From the NCBI GenBank assembly GCA_964437445.1, contig CAYTGR010000007.1, positions 60,435 through 124,434 of the forward strand: a stretch of 64,000 bases of DNA. The letters are read 5' to 3'. Shown piece by piece: positions 46,608-55,147 of the stretch (position 1 is its first letter; each line of letters starts with the position of its first letter). Origin of the DNA: CAYTGR01 sp964437445 (GTDB lineage Bacteria; Chloroflexota; Anaerolineae; B4-G1; SLSP01). The notes below the pieces were generated by a model. That model ran no database searches. It had not been told where the DNA came from and was given only the letters and a program-made list of their open reading frames with translations. The translations under genes were made by a program, and so were the position numbers.

Positions 46608-48362
46608 ATGTCCGTCCCGAAAACAAGTCCTGTCCCTTCCGATCTGGAAATCGCCCAGGCCGCGGAGCTGCGCCCAATCCTGGAAATCGCTCAAGCGGCC
46701 GGACTCACCATAGATGATCTGGAAGTCTACGGCAAGTACAAGGCCAAAGTCCACCTGGACGTGCGCGAGCGCCTGGCCGCCCGACCACCGGCTCGCTATG
46801 TGGACGTGACCGCTATCACGCCGACGCCGTTGGGGGAAGGCAAAACCACCACCACCATCGGCCTGACACAAGCGCTAGGACAACTCGGCAAGCGGGCCAT
46901 CTGCGCCATTCGCCAGCCTTCCATGGGGCCGACTTTTGGCATCAAGGGCGGGGCCGCCGGCGGCGGCTACAGCCAGATCGTCCCCATGGAGGACTTCAAC
47001 CTGCACCTCACCGGGGATATTCATGCCGTCAGTGCCGCGCATAACCTCTGCGCGGCGGCCATTGATGCCCGCATCTACCACGAAAGCCGCTGGACCGAGG
47101 CCTACTTTGAGAAGATCGGCCTGCGCAAACTCAATATTGATCCCTACTCCATCACCTGGAACCGGGTGGTAGATATGAACGACCGGGCGCTGCGCCACAT
47201 CATCAGCGGGCTGGGCGATCTGGACGACGGGCCGATCCGCCAGTCGGGGTTTGATATCGCCGTTGCCAGCGAACTGATGGCGATCCTGGCGCTTTCCACC
47301 AGCCTGGAGGACATGCGCGCGCGCATTGGACGTATCGTCATCGGCACCGACACCAAACGGAATCCCATCACCGCCGAAGACCTGGGCGTAGCCGGCGCAA
47401 TGACCGTCCTGATGAAAGATGCGCTCATGCCCAACCTGCTACAAACGTTGGAAGAGCAGCCGGCCTTTGTCCACGCCGGGCCTTTCGCCAACATCGCCCA
47501 CGGTAACTCCTCGGTCATTGCCGACCAGATTGGCGTTCACCTGGCCGACTTCCTGGTGACGGAGTCAGGCTTTGGTGCCGACATCGGCATGGAGAAGTTC
47601 ATGGACATCAAGTGCCGCGTCTCCGGGCTGGTCCCCAACGTGGTAGTGCTGGTGGCCACCGTCCGCGCTTTGAAGATGCACGGCGGCGGGCCCAAGGTGG
47701 TGGCCGGTCGCCCGCTGGATAAAGCCTACACGGCGGAAAACCTGGAACTGGTGCGGGCTGGCGTCGCCAACCTGGAGGCTCACATTCGCATCGCGCGCAA
47801 GTTCGGCATCCCGGTCGTGGTCGCCATCAACTCCTTCCCGACCGACACCCCGGCGGAATGGGAGGTCGTCCGCGAAGCGGCCCTGCGCGCCGGCGCCTTT
47901 GAGGCAGTGGTCGCGCACCACTGGGCCAAGGGCGGCGAGGGGGCTATCGCGTTGGCGCAAGCCGTGGCGCAGGCGGCCGAAGAACCCGCCCAATTCCGAT
48001 TCCTCTACGATGTGGCCCTGCCTATCAAAGAAAAGATTGAGATCCTGGCCCGTGAAATCTATGGGGCTGAGGGTGTGGATTACAGCGCCGAAGCCGAAGA
48101 AAAGATCCAGCTCTACACCAGCCTGGGCTACGATAAGATGCCGATCTGCATGGCCAAGAGCCACCTTTCGCTCAGCCATGAGCCAAGCTGGAAAGGCGTG
48201 CCGCGCGGCTATCGCTTCCCCATCCGCGACATCCGGGCCAGCGTTGGCGCCGGCTTCCTCTACCCCCTGGCCGGCGAGCTGAGCACCATGCCGGGGCTGT
48301 CCAGCAAGCCCTCGTTCATGAACATTGACATCAAAGACGGCAAGGTCGTAGGCTTATCGTGA
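46608..48362 (+). CDS. fhs: formate-tetrahydrofolate ligase
   Basis: 584 residues. The P-loop G-E-G-K-T-T-T-T-I-G-L and the F-T-H-F-S signature region (Y-V-D-V-T-A-I-T-P-T-P-L) are intact, as are L-R-A-G-A-F-E-A and P-S-F-M-N-I-D near the end. The enzyme makes 10-formyl-THF from formate, THF and ATP; it is the first step of the acetogenic methyl branch and a general C1 entry point. The folD gene follows after about 160 bases. Formate dehydrogenase and CODH/ACS genes are not in the window, so autotrophy cannot be inferred. Confidence 0.97.
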   Translation: MSVPKTSPVPSDLEIAQAAELRPILEIAQAAGLTIDDLEVYGKYKAKVHLDVRERLAARPPARYVDVTAITPTPLGEGKTTTTIGLTQALGQLGKRAICAIRQPSMGPTFGIKGGAAGGGYSQIVPMEDFNLHLTGDIHAVSAAHNLCAAAIDARIYHESRWTEAYFEKIGLRKLNIDPYSITWNRVVDMNDRALRHIISGLGDLDDGPIRQSGFDIAVASELMAILALSTSLEDMRARIGRIVIGTDTKRNPITAEDLGVAGAMTVLMKDALMPNLLQTLEEQPAFVHAGPFANIAHGNSSVIADQIGVHLADFLVTESGFGADIGMEKFMDIKCRVSGLVPNVVVLVATVRALKMHGGGPKVVAGRPLDKAYTAENLELVRAGVANLEAHIRIARKFGIPVVVAINSFPTDTPAEWEVVREAALRAGAFEAVVAHHWAKGGEGAIALAQAVAQAAEEPAQFRFLYDVALPIKEKIEILAREIYGAEGVDYSAEAEEKIQLYTSLGYDKMPICMAKSHLSLSHEPSWKGVPRGYRFPIRDIRASVGAGFLYPLAGELSTMPGLSSKPSFMNIDIKDGKVVGLS

Positions 48363-48389
48363 GGGGCTAAACCTTAGTCTTTTGAGAGC

Positions 48390-48520
48390 AATTCCTCCTG
48401 AACTGGCGTTCACCAGCGGTGGGATGAAAATGTGAACAGTGAGCGGTGAGCAGGAAACAGGAACTTCTACTTACTGCTTTCTGCTCACTACTTAGGTTTC
48501 TATATTTCAGAGGAGGCGCT
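48390..48520 (+). repeat. composite leader repeat before folD, copy 2
   Basis: Module A (48390-48431, TGAACTGGCGTTCACCAGCG, then GGATGAAAAT) and module B (48446-48510). In module B, GTGAGCAG (48446-48453) pairs with CTGCTCAC (48481-48488), and GGTTTCTATATTTCAG follows. Both modules recur, in the same order, at 63720-63773 and 63895-63975. Confidence 0.7.
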
Positions 48521-49408
48521 ATGACTGCTACACTCATTGACGGCAATGCGATTGCAGCTGCTATCCACGCCGAACTGGCCCAGGAGGCAGCCGAACTGAA
48601 AGAAAAATATGGTATTACCCCCGGTCTGGCTACGGTGCTGGTGGGGGACAATCCGGCCTCCCAATCCTACGTCAAAATGAAGCGGCGGCGCTCCGCCGAA
48701 CTCGGCTTCTACTCGGTGGGGCGCGAGCTGCCCAAGGAGGCCACCCAGGAGGATGTGATCCAGGTGGTGCGCGAGCTCAACGCCGACCCGGCGATCCACG
48801 GCATCCTCGTCCAATTGCCGCTGCCGGGCCAGATCAACGAGGAGGACGTGCTCAACGTCATCAACCTGGAAAAGGACGTGGACGGCTTCCATCCGATCAA
48901 CATCGGGCGGCTGGCGATGAAGCGGCGCGACCCGCTCTTCGCCCCTTGCACGCCGGCCGGCGTGATTGAGCTGCTGGATCGCATGGGCATCCCGATCTCC
49001 GGCAAAGAGGCCGTGGTGCTGGGCCGCAGCAATATCGTCGGGCTGCCCGTCTCCATGCTGCTGCTCAAGCGCGACGCCACCGTCACCATCTGCCACTCCC
49101 GCTCGCGCGACCTGCCTGCCATCTGCCGGCGGGCCGACATCCTCGTCGCGGCGGTCGGGCGCACCCAAATGGTCAAAGGCGATTGGATCAAGCCCGGCGC
49201 AGCGGTCATTGACGTCGGGATCAACCGGGTGGAAGATGCCACCACCAAGAGCGGCTACCGGCTGGTCGGCGATGTGGACTTTGAGGAGGTCAAAGAAGTG
49301 GCCGGTTTCCTGACCCCGGTGCCCGGCGGGGTCGGCCCGATGACGATTGCCATGCTGCTACGCAATACCCTCACGGCAGCTAAGCGTGCAGCGGGATTGA
49401 TCCAGTAA
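48521..49408 (+). CDS. folD: bifunctional methylenetetrahydrofolate dehydrogenase/cyclohydrolase FolD
   Basis: 295 residues from ATG 48521 (AGAGGAGG); an upstream in-frame ATG lies inside the leader repeat and is rejected. Active-site Y-V-K-M-K-R-R (substrate Tyr and Lys), V-Q-L-P-L-P, G-R-S-N-I-V-G-L-P (NADP binding) and P-G-G-V-G-P-M-T are present. It interconverts 5,10-methylene-, methenyl- and 10-formyl-THF, supplying purine synthesis, fmt (40983-41945) and, via the HMT/MTHFR (55148-57031), methionine. Confidence 0.96.
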   Translation: MTATLIDGNAIAAAIHAELAQEAAELKEKYGITPGLATVLVGDNPASQSYVKMKRRRSAELGFYSVGRELPKEATQEDVIQVVRELNADPAIHGILVQLPLPGQINEEDVLNVINLEKDVDGFHPINIGRLAMKRRDPLFAPCTPAGVIELLDRMGIPISGKEAVVLGRSNIVGLPVSMLLLKRDATVTICHSRSRDLPAICRRADILVAAVGRTQMVKGDWIKPGAAVIDVGINRVEDATTKSGYRLVGDVDFEEVKEVAGFLTPVPGGVGPMTIAMLLRNTLTAAKRAAGLIQ

Positions 49409-49411
49409 CTA

Positions 49412-49420
49412 TGTTATAAT
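49412..49420 (+). promoter_or_regulatory. extended -10 promoter for the CBS-ACT gene
   Basis: TGtTATAAT, 43 bases upstream of the ATG, immediately behind folD. Confidence 0.55.
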
Positions 49421-49462
49421 AGGCCCATCAATCCAACTTTTGCTAAGAAGGAGGAACAAGCG

Positions 49463-50107
49463 ATGTTCGTCAAATACCGGATGACCCCGCACCCGATTAC
49501 CGTAGCGCCGGACACTTCGGTAGCCGAGGCGCTCGGCTTTATGCGTCAAAACCGGGTGCGCCGCCTGCCCGTGGTGGATAAGAAGGGCACCATTGTCGGC
49601 ATTGTGACCGAAAAAGACCTGCTTTATGCTTCCCCCTCGCCTGCGACCAGCCTCAGCGTCTACGAGATCGGCTACCTGCTCTCCCGCCTGAAGGTGGAAG
49701 AGATCATGAAGCGGGACGTCATCACCGTGGGCGCCGATGCCCCCCTGGAAGAAGCCGCCCGCATCATGGCAGACAACAAAATCGGCAGCCTGCCGGTCGT
49801 GGAAGGCGATAAGCTGGTCGGCATCATCACCGAGACCGACATCTTCAAGGCGTTCCTGGAGATGATGGGCGCCCGCGAACAAGGCATTCGCGTGACCATG
49901 CGGGTGAAGGACGAGCCGGGGACGCTCAGCCGGATCACCGGCGCGGTGGCGGGATTGAACGGGGACATTGTCGCCCTGGGCGCCCTCTACGGCGAGGATC
50001 GCACCTCCTCCTTCCTGACCATCAAAGTCCGCTGGGTCGACGAAGCGGCCTTGAAGCAGGCCCTGACCGAAGCCGGCGCGCAGATCATGGACGTGCGACA
50101 GATTTAG
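49463..50107 (+). CDS. CBS-pair plus ACT domain protein (AcuB-like)
   Basis: 214 residues. Two CBS motifs (A-P-D-T-S-V-A-E-A-L-G-F-M-R...G-I-V-T-E-K-D-L and G-A-D-A-P-L-E-E-A-A-R-I-M...G-I-I-T-E-T-D-I-F) occupy about 1-130. A C-terminal ACT-like domain (I-R-V-T-M-R-V-K-D-E-P-G-T-L-S-R-I) suggests amino-acid or nucleotide sensing. AcuB-type proteins are adenylate sensors; the target is unknown. Ribosome site AAGGAGG. Confidence 0.88.
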   Translation: MFVKYRMTPHPITVAPDTSVAEALGFMRQNRVRRLPVVDKKGTIVGIVTEKDLLYASPSPATSLSVYEIGYLLSRLKVEEIMKRDVITVGADAPLEEAARIMADNKIGSLPVVEGDKLVGIITETDIFKAFLEMMGAREQGIRVTMRVKDEPGTLSRITGAVAGLNGDIVALGALYGEDRTSSFLTIKVRWVDEAALKQALTEAGAQIMDVRQI

Positions 50108-50166
50108 CGCGGGCAGCTCCGGCGCTGCGCGAGCCGGCCGCGCACTGAATCTTTGCAGGTTACAGC

Positions 50167-50892
50167 ATGTTCATGTTGTTGAAAGCATTGGCGCTGAGTC
50201 TGTTGGGGGCGGCCCTGCTGGAGCCGGGGCCGCCCCTGGCCGACTCGGCCTGGATTGACGGTTTTGTCGGCTACCCACAACAGTATCCCCTTAGCTGCGA
50301 GATCCGCTCGGCCACCGATGTGGCGAATTTCTGGGGCAGGCCGACTACAGAGGATCAGCTCATTGCGCTCTTGCCACACTCCGACGATCCCAACCTGGGG
50401 TTTGTGGGCGACATCAACGCCCCGGCCGGTAGCCTGCCGCCGGTAGGCTATGGAGTTTATGCGGCTCCGATTGCTCAGGTCTTGCGCCGCTGGGGGCTGG
50501 ATGCCCGCGCCCATTACGGCTTCACCCTGGACCAGCTGAAACGCGAGCTCCAGGCGGGCCGGCCGGTCATCATCTGGGGTACCTATGAGATGCGCCAGAG
50601 CCCGTTGATCCCCCTCACCACCGCCCGCGGCGTCGGCGTACTCATTGTACAATGGGAACACACCTACGTGGCCGTTGGGTACGACAGCGGCGGGGTTTAC
50701 CTGGTGGATGCCTATGATGCCAGCCAGCGTTATTTTGATTACACCACCTTCAGCCAGGGCTGGTCGCAGCTGGTACAAATGGCCGTGACCGTCCAGGGCC
50801 GGTTCATCGCTAACTCCCAGCTCATCCTCCGCCCGGCCGGTGGCTACACCCATGTTTTCCGGCGGGGCGTTGAGGATTTAGGGCCGTGGTAA
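50167..50892 (+). CDS. secreted C39-like cysteine peptidase
   Basis: 241 residues. The first ~26 residues are a signal peptide (M-F-M-L-L-K-A-L-A-L-S-L-L-G-A-A-L-L), then F-V-G-Y-P-Q-Q-Y-P-L-S-C-E, where the Gln and Cys match the oxyanion/nucleophile pair of C39_2 proteins; W-E-H-T-Y-V-A-V-G-Y-D gives the His and L-V-D-A-Y-D the Asp. It is probably an extracellular peptidase or peptidoglycan-associated hydrolase. No transporter is linked, so it is not a bacteriocin exporter. Confidence 0.8.
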   Translation: MFMLLKALALSLLGAALLEPGPPLADSAWIDGFVGYPQQYPLSCEIRSATDVANFWGRPTTEDQLIALLPHSDDPNLGFVGDINAPAGSLPPVGYGVYAAPIAQVLRRWGLDARAHYGFTLDQLKRELQAGRPVIIWGTYEMRQSPLIPLTTARGVGVLIVQWEHTYVAVGYDSGGVYLVDAYDASQRYFDYTTFSQGWSQLVQMAVTVQGRFIANSQLILRPAGGYTHVFRRGVEDLGPW

Positions 50893-50943
50893 GTACGGCG
50901 GATCCGCGGGCCAAAGCACCGGCGGGCCAGGCGCGTTAATGGC

Positions 50944-51438
50944 ATGTCGCTGCGGGTAGGTCTGATCTCCGATACGCACGATCAGCTGCCCCGGCTGCAA
51001 GCGGCGCTGGCGCATTTCCGGCGGGAAGAGGTCTACACGTTGCTGCACGCCGGTGACCTCACCAGTCCTGGCACACTTGCGCTTCTCTGCGGATTTGATC
51101 TCTGGGTGGCCCGGGGCAACATGGATGGGGACCCAACCCTGCCGACGCTGACCGAAGCGCTTTTTGGCTCGGGACGGCTGGCCGAGGTGCACCACCTTAC
51201 GTTGGACGGTAAAGCAATAGCTTTGCTCCACGGCCACCGGCAGGAACAGCTGGATGCGCTGATCCGCTCCGGTCGCTACGCTTACGTCATCCACGGGCAT
51301 ACCCATGTTCCGCGCGATGAACATAGGGGGCCGACCCGGGTGATCAATCCTGGGGCCATCGGCGGAATGCCACGGCGTCCACCCGGCTACGCAATCCTGG
51401 ACCTGGAGAGCGACGATCTGGCATGGTACGAACTTTGA
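50944..51438 (+). CDS. YfcE/MJ0936-type metallophosphodiesterase
   Basis: 164 residues. Metal-binding motifs: I-S-D-T-H-D (D-x-H), H-A-G-D-L-T (GD), R-G-N-M-D-G-D (GNxD), L-L-H-G-H and I-H-G-H-T-H (final GHxH). It belongs to the small calcineurin-like phosphodiesterases whose natural substrate is unclear. 51-base gap from the C39-like gene. Weak ribosome site. Confidence 0.9.
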   Translation: MSLRVGLISDTHDQLPRLQAALAHFRREEVYTLLHAGDLTSPGTLALLCGFDLWVARGNMDGDPTLPTLTEALFGSGRLAEVHHLTLDGKAIALLHGHRQEQLDALIRSGRYAYVIHGHTHVPRDEHRGPTRVINPGAIGGMPRRPPGYAILDLESDDLAWYEL

Positions 51439-51460
51439 CGCCATGGGGTCCGCCAGGGGC

Positions 51461-51488
51461 TTGCTCTGCGGCTATTTTCCCCTATAAT
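51461..51488 (+). promoter_or_regulatory. promoter of the cNMP-binding protein/ABC transporter unit
   Basis: TTGCTC (51461-51466), 16-base spacer, TATAAT (51483-51488), 35 bases upstream of the ATG. Confidence 0.6.
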
Positions 51489-51523
51489 GAAAAGACATAA
51501 AGGGCACAGCGGGGAGGTAAACC

Positions 51524-52027
51524 ATGCACTTGGAGGAGAGTAAACAGATCCTGCGCGAATGTCCGTTGTTCAGCGAATTGAACGAGGCGCAGCTGGATCT
51601 GGTGTTGCTGACCTGTGAAGAGGCCAATTTCATGCCCGGGGAAGCCATTTTCATGCAAGGAGATCCCGGCGACGCCCTCTATATTGTCGTCCGGGGCGAA
51701 GTTGAAATCCTGCTGGAAAGCCCCACGCCGGGAGAAGAGCCGGTCTCCCTTTCGCTGATGACCACCGGTCAGAACTTTGGCGAGGTGACCCTGGTGGAAG
51801 AAGGCACTCGCACGGCGACCGCTCGTGCCCGCACCGCGGTACAGCTGATTCGCATTCCCCGCCAGCGGTTGCTGCGCCTGAGTGGCAACTACCCGGAAAT
51901 CGGCTTCCACATCGTCCGCCGCATCGCCGCCGACATGGCGCTCAAAATTCGCGACATGAACCTGAGCGTCCGGACTCAGATTTTCTGGCAACCCAGTCCC
52001 AGAAAATCTGATCCCCAGCCCATTTGA
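51524..52027 (+). CDS. cyclic-nucleotide-binding domain protein without DNA-binding domain
   Basis: 167 residues. A single CAP-type cNMP domain: G-D-P-G-D-A-L-Y-I-V-V-R-G-E-V, then the phosphate-binding cassette N-F-G-E-V-T-L-V-E-E-G-T-R-T-A-T-A (Glu and Arg present). No helix-turn-helix follows; the short helical tail (~140-167) may dimerise. It could sense cAMP or another ligand and act on a partner protein. The glnQ-like gene starts 13 bases later, so it is probably co-transcribed with the transporter. Confidence 0.85.
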   Translation: MHLEESKQILRECPLFSELNEAQLDLVLLTCEEANFMPGEAIFMQGDPGDALYIVVRGEVEILLESPTPGEEPVSLSLMTTGQNFGEVTLVEEGTRTATARARTAVQLIRIPRQRLLRLSGNYPEIGFHIVRRIAADMALKIRDMNLSVRTQIFWQPSPRKSDPQPI

Positions 52028-52040
52028 TAAAGAGGACTCC

Positions 52041-52807
<767 letters not shown>

Positions 52808-52811
<4 letters not shown>

Positions 52812-53530
52812 GCGGCCTGGCAGCCTTTTGGGAGATGATCTGGCCGGAATTGGGGCGCGGGTTGGTGGTGACGCTCCGGCTGAGTGTGCTGGCGCTCTTC
52901 ATTGGGCTGCTGATCGGGCTACCGACCGCGTTAGCCCGTGTTTACGGGCCCCGCTGGTTGAACTTCCTTGCCACAGCGTTCGTAGAGATCTTCCGGGGGA
53001 CGCCTTTGTTGGTCCAGCTCTTCGTCATCTATTACGGGTTGGCCGACCCCAATCTGTCCAAATTGCTCGTCAGTCTGGGACTGCCCAAGAATCTGCTGAC
53101 ACTCTCCCCCTTCGCGGCTGCCTACATCGCGCTGGGCTTGAACAGCGGTGCCTACCAGGCAGAATATTTCCGGGGTGCGATCCAGGCCATCGGTTCCGGG
53201 CAGATGGTCGCCGCCCGCGCGCTGGGGATGAGCCGGCTCCAGGCCATCCAGACGATCATCCTGCCGCAGGCCATCCGGCTGGCCATCCCACCGTGGTCCA
53301 ACGAGGCTGCCTACATGGTGAAATACACCTCGGTGGTTTACATCATTGCCGTGCAAGATCTCTTTGGCGAGGCCAAGCGCATTATGAGTGCGCATTACAA
53401 CCAGTTTACCATGCTGCCGTTTGTGGGGCTGATTTACCTGGTGATGGTGTTGATCATCACCTGGGGGATGGGCAAGGTGGAACAGCGGTTTCACATCCCG
53501 GGGCTGGAGATGGAGTTTGAGCGGACGTAG
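52808..53530 (+). CDS. glnP: polar amino acid ABC transporter permease
   Basis: 240 residues with about five membrane helices. The EAA motif is A-A-R-A-L-G-M-S-R-L-Q-A-I-Q-T-I-I-L-P-Q, and the family-specific F-R-G-T-P-L-L-V-Q-L motif near 65 is present. HisM/GlnP type; probably a homodimer partner of the ATPase. ATGA overlap with glnQ. A bidirectional terminator follows. Confidence 0.92.
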
Positions 53531-53548
53531 GGGCACTGGCAGGCGACA

Positions 53549-53579
53549 AAAACCCGGCGCTGGCTCAGCGCCGGGTTTT
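53549..53579. terminator. bidirectional terminator between the ABC operon and the R-M locus
   Basis: AAAACCCGGCGCTG (53549-53562), loop GCT, CAGCGCCGGGTTTT (53566-53579): a perfect 14-bp stem with A-run and T-run flanks, between convergent genes. Confidence 0.85.
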
Positions 53580-53580
53580 G

Positions 53581-54131
53581 CTATGCTTTGTCCGCATCAA
53601 TCAGAATGACCTTGATGGGCACAGCCGGGAAATGTCGTTTGAGCCGCTCAATATCGTAAATCAGCTGTTCCCCGTAAGAAACTCCTGACGACATCTCTGT
53701 GTGCAAAGCGTGGCATGGGACGATCTCTACCCCCACATCGGCTTTGTTTTCATTGAAGAAGTATTGGAATTTTGCCAGATCGTAAAACATGAAGGCATAC
53801 TTACCAAACTGCACTTCAATTAACACCTGGTCCTTGACGTAATCCACTTGCTTGAAAGCACCCGGAATGGCAATGTCGCTGTGCGGAAGCGTGATTGTGT
53901 AGTGTCACGCAGTTCATGATAACCTCTGGCTGCAAAGGCTTGACTAAATTGGCGGTTCATCTCAATTGGTGCGTAGAGCATTCTTCCGGCTTTGTTCTTT
54001 TCCAGGCTTTGCTTACTGCGTTCGGCAGCCACTTCAGCGATCACTTCGTAGATCTCCCGCTCATACTGCGGGTAACGAACCTTGAGAATTTCAGCACCGC
54101 CCAAATGTGAGTATTCGTAGACCACTCTCAT
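53581..54131 (-). pseudogene. BglII-like restriction endonuclease, inactivated by a frameshift
   Basis: Two overlapping frames (54131-53820 and 53847-53581) together match the BglII/BstYI fold end to end. The first opens M-R-V-V-Y-E-Y-S-H-L-G-G; reading after one missing base near 53900-53904 continues Y-T-I-T-L-P-H-S-D-I-A-I-P-G-A-F-K. The second carries D-Y-V-K-D-Q-V-L-I-E-V-Q-F-G-K, where D, E and Q line up with catalytic Asp84, Glu93 and Gln95 of BglII, then M-S-S-G-V-S-Y-G-E. Total ~183 residues (BglII 223). The start overlaps the methyltransferase stop. One base deletion or a sequencing error are both possible. Confidence 0.85.
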
Positions 54132-55084
54132 CTCTCCGGTTCCTCACTGTGATAGTCTTCCGCTTTTTCCATGAGCGCCAGCTGTTCAGCCACTGGCCTT
54201 AACTGCACCGTCTGAGGAGGGACGCTCGCCTCTGGTGCATCCGGATCATAAACTGGGCGAGCCATAGGACGGATCCTTAGGACTCCACTTTCGGCCAACT
54301 GGATCCGCTCGCGCGCAAGGGCAACATATTCAGGCATGATTTCGGCTCCCATTGCTCTCCGGTGATGCATCAACGCAGCGGTGGCAGTTGTCCCAACCCC
54401 GATAAAGGGGTCTAACACCCAATCCCCCTCATTGGTCAACGCCAATACTAAGCGCTCTATCAGCTCTACCGGGAACTGACAAGGGTGAATCGTCTTTTCC
54501 ACATGGTTGGCTTTAACATTTGGAATGTCCCAAAAATCACCGGGATTCTTCCCCAACGGATTACCCGACAGTTGTCCTTTTTTAGGGCCCTTGAAATACT
54601 TCTTCTGGGGATATTTCTGAGGCACACGTACAGCATCCAGGTTAAAAATATAATCGTCGCTTTTGGTAAACCACAAAATCACCTCGTAGCGACCGGAGAA
54701 GCGCTTGGAGGCATGGAGCCCATGCTCAAAATGCCAGACGATCCGGTTCCGCAAATGCAGCCCCAGGCTGGCAAAAATGGGATACAGAATGACGTCCAGC
54801 GGGATAATTTCGCCATTGTCCACGTAATTGCCCACCTGCCAGCAAAGGCTACCCCGTTCGTGCAACACTCGCACACAGGCTTCAATAACCTGCCGCTGCT
54901 GCGCCAGGTACTCGTCCAGTTCCAGACGGCTCTCATAGGGCTTGCCCAGGTTGTAAGGCGGGGATGTCACCACCAATTGCACCATGCCGTCAGGGATCTT
55001 GGGCAAAAGCTCAAGGCAATCCCCTTCATACAGCACCAAATCGGCTGTCGGATCAAATTGCGAGGCTAAATTGATTTTACCCAT
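54128..55084 (-). CDS. N4-cytosine-type DNA methyltransferase of a BglII-like R-M system
   Basis: 318 residues, beta-class order: catalytic T-S-P-P-Y (40-44) first, SAM-binding D-P-F-I-G-V-G-T-T (225-233) near the C terminus. S-P-P-Y rather than D-P-P-Y favours N4-cytosine methylation. The downstream gene is a BglII/BstYI-like nuclease, so recognition of AGATCT or RGATCY is suspected, not shown. The nuclease start overlaps the methyltransferase stop (ATGA). With the nuclease frameshifted, this may be an active orphan methyltransferase. Confidence 0.88.
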   Translation of the reverse strand: MGKINLASQFDPTADLVLYEGDCLELLPKIPDGMVQLVVTSPPYNLGKPYESRLELDEYLAQQRQVIEACVRVLHERGSLCWQVGNYVDNGEIIPLDVILYPIFASLGLHLRNRIVWHFEHGLHASKRFSGRYEVILWFTKSDDYIFNLDAVRVPQKYPQKKYFKGPKKGQLSGNPLGKNPGDFWDIPNVKANHVEKTIHPCQFPVELIERLVLALTNEGDWVLDPFIGVGTTATAALMHHRRAMGAEIMPEYVALARERIQLAESGVLRIRPMARPVYDPDAPEASVPPQTVQLRPVAEQLALMEKAEDYHSEEPER

Positions 55085-55147
55085 CCCGCGGTTTCACTCC
55101 TTAGTATCGGGATGATAGCACAAATTCGTCGCGAGCGCTACCCCCAA

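Noticed and set aside
53820..53847. Programmed frameshift in the restriction gene
   Set aside because: No slippery heptamer or downstream structure is evident at the break near 53900; simple base loss explains it better.
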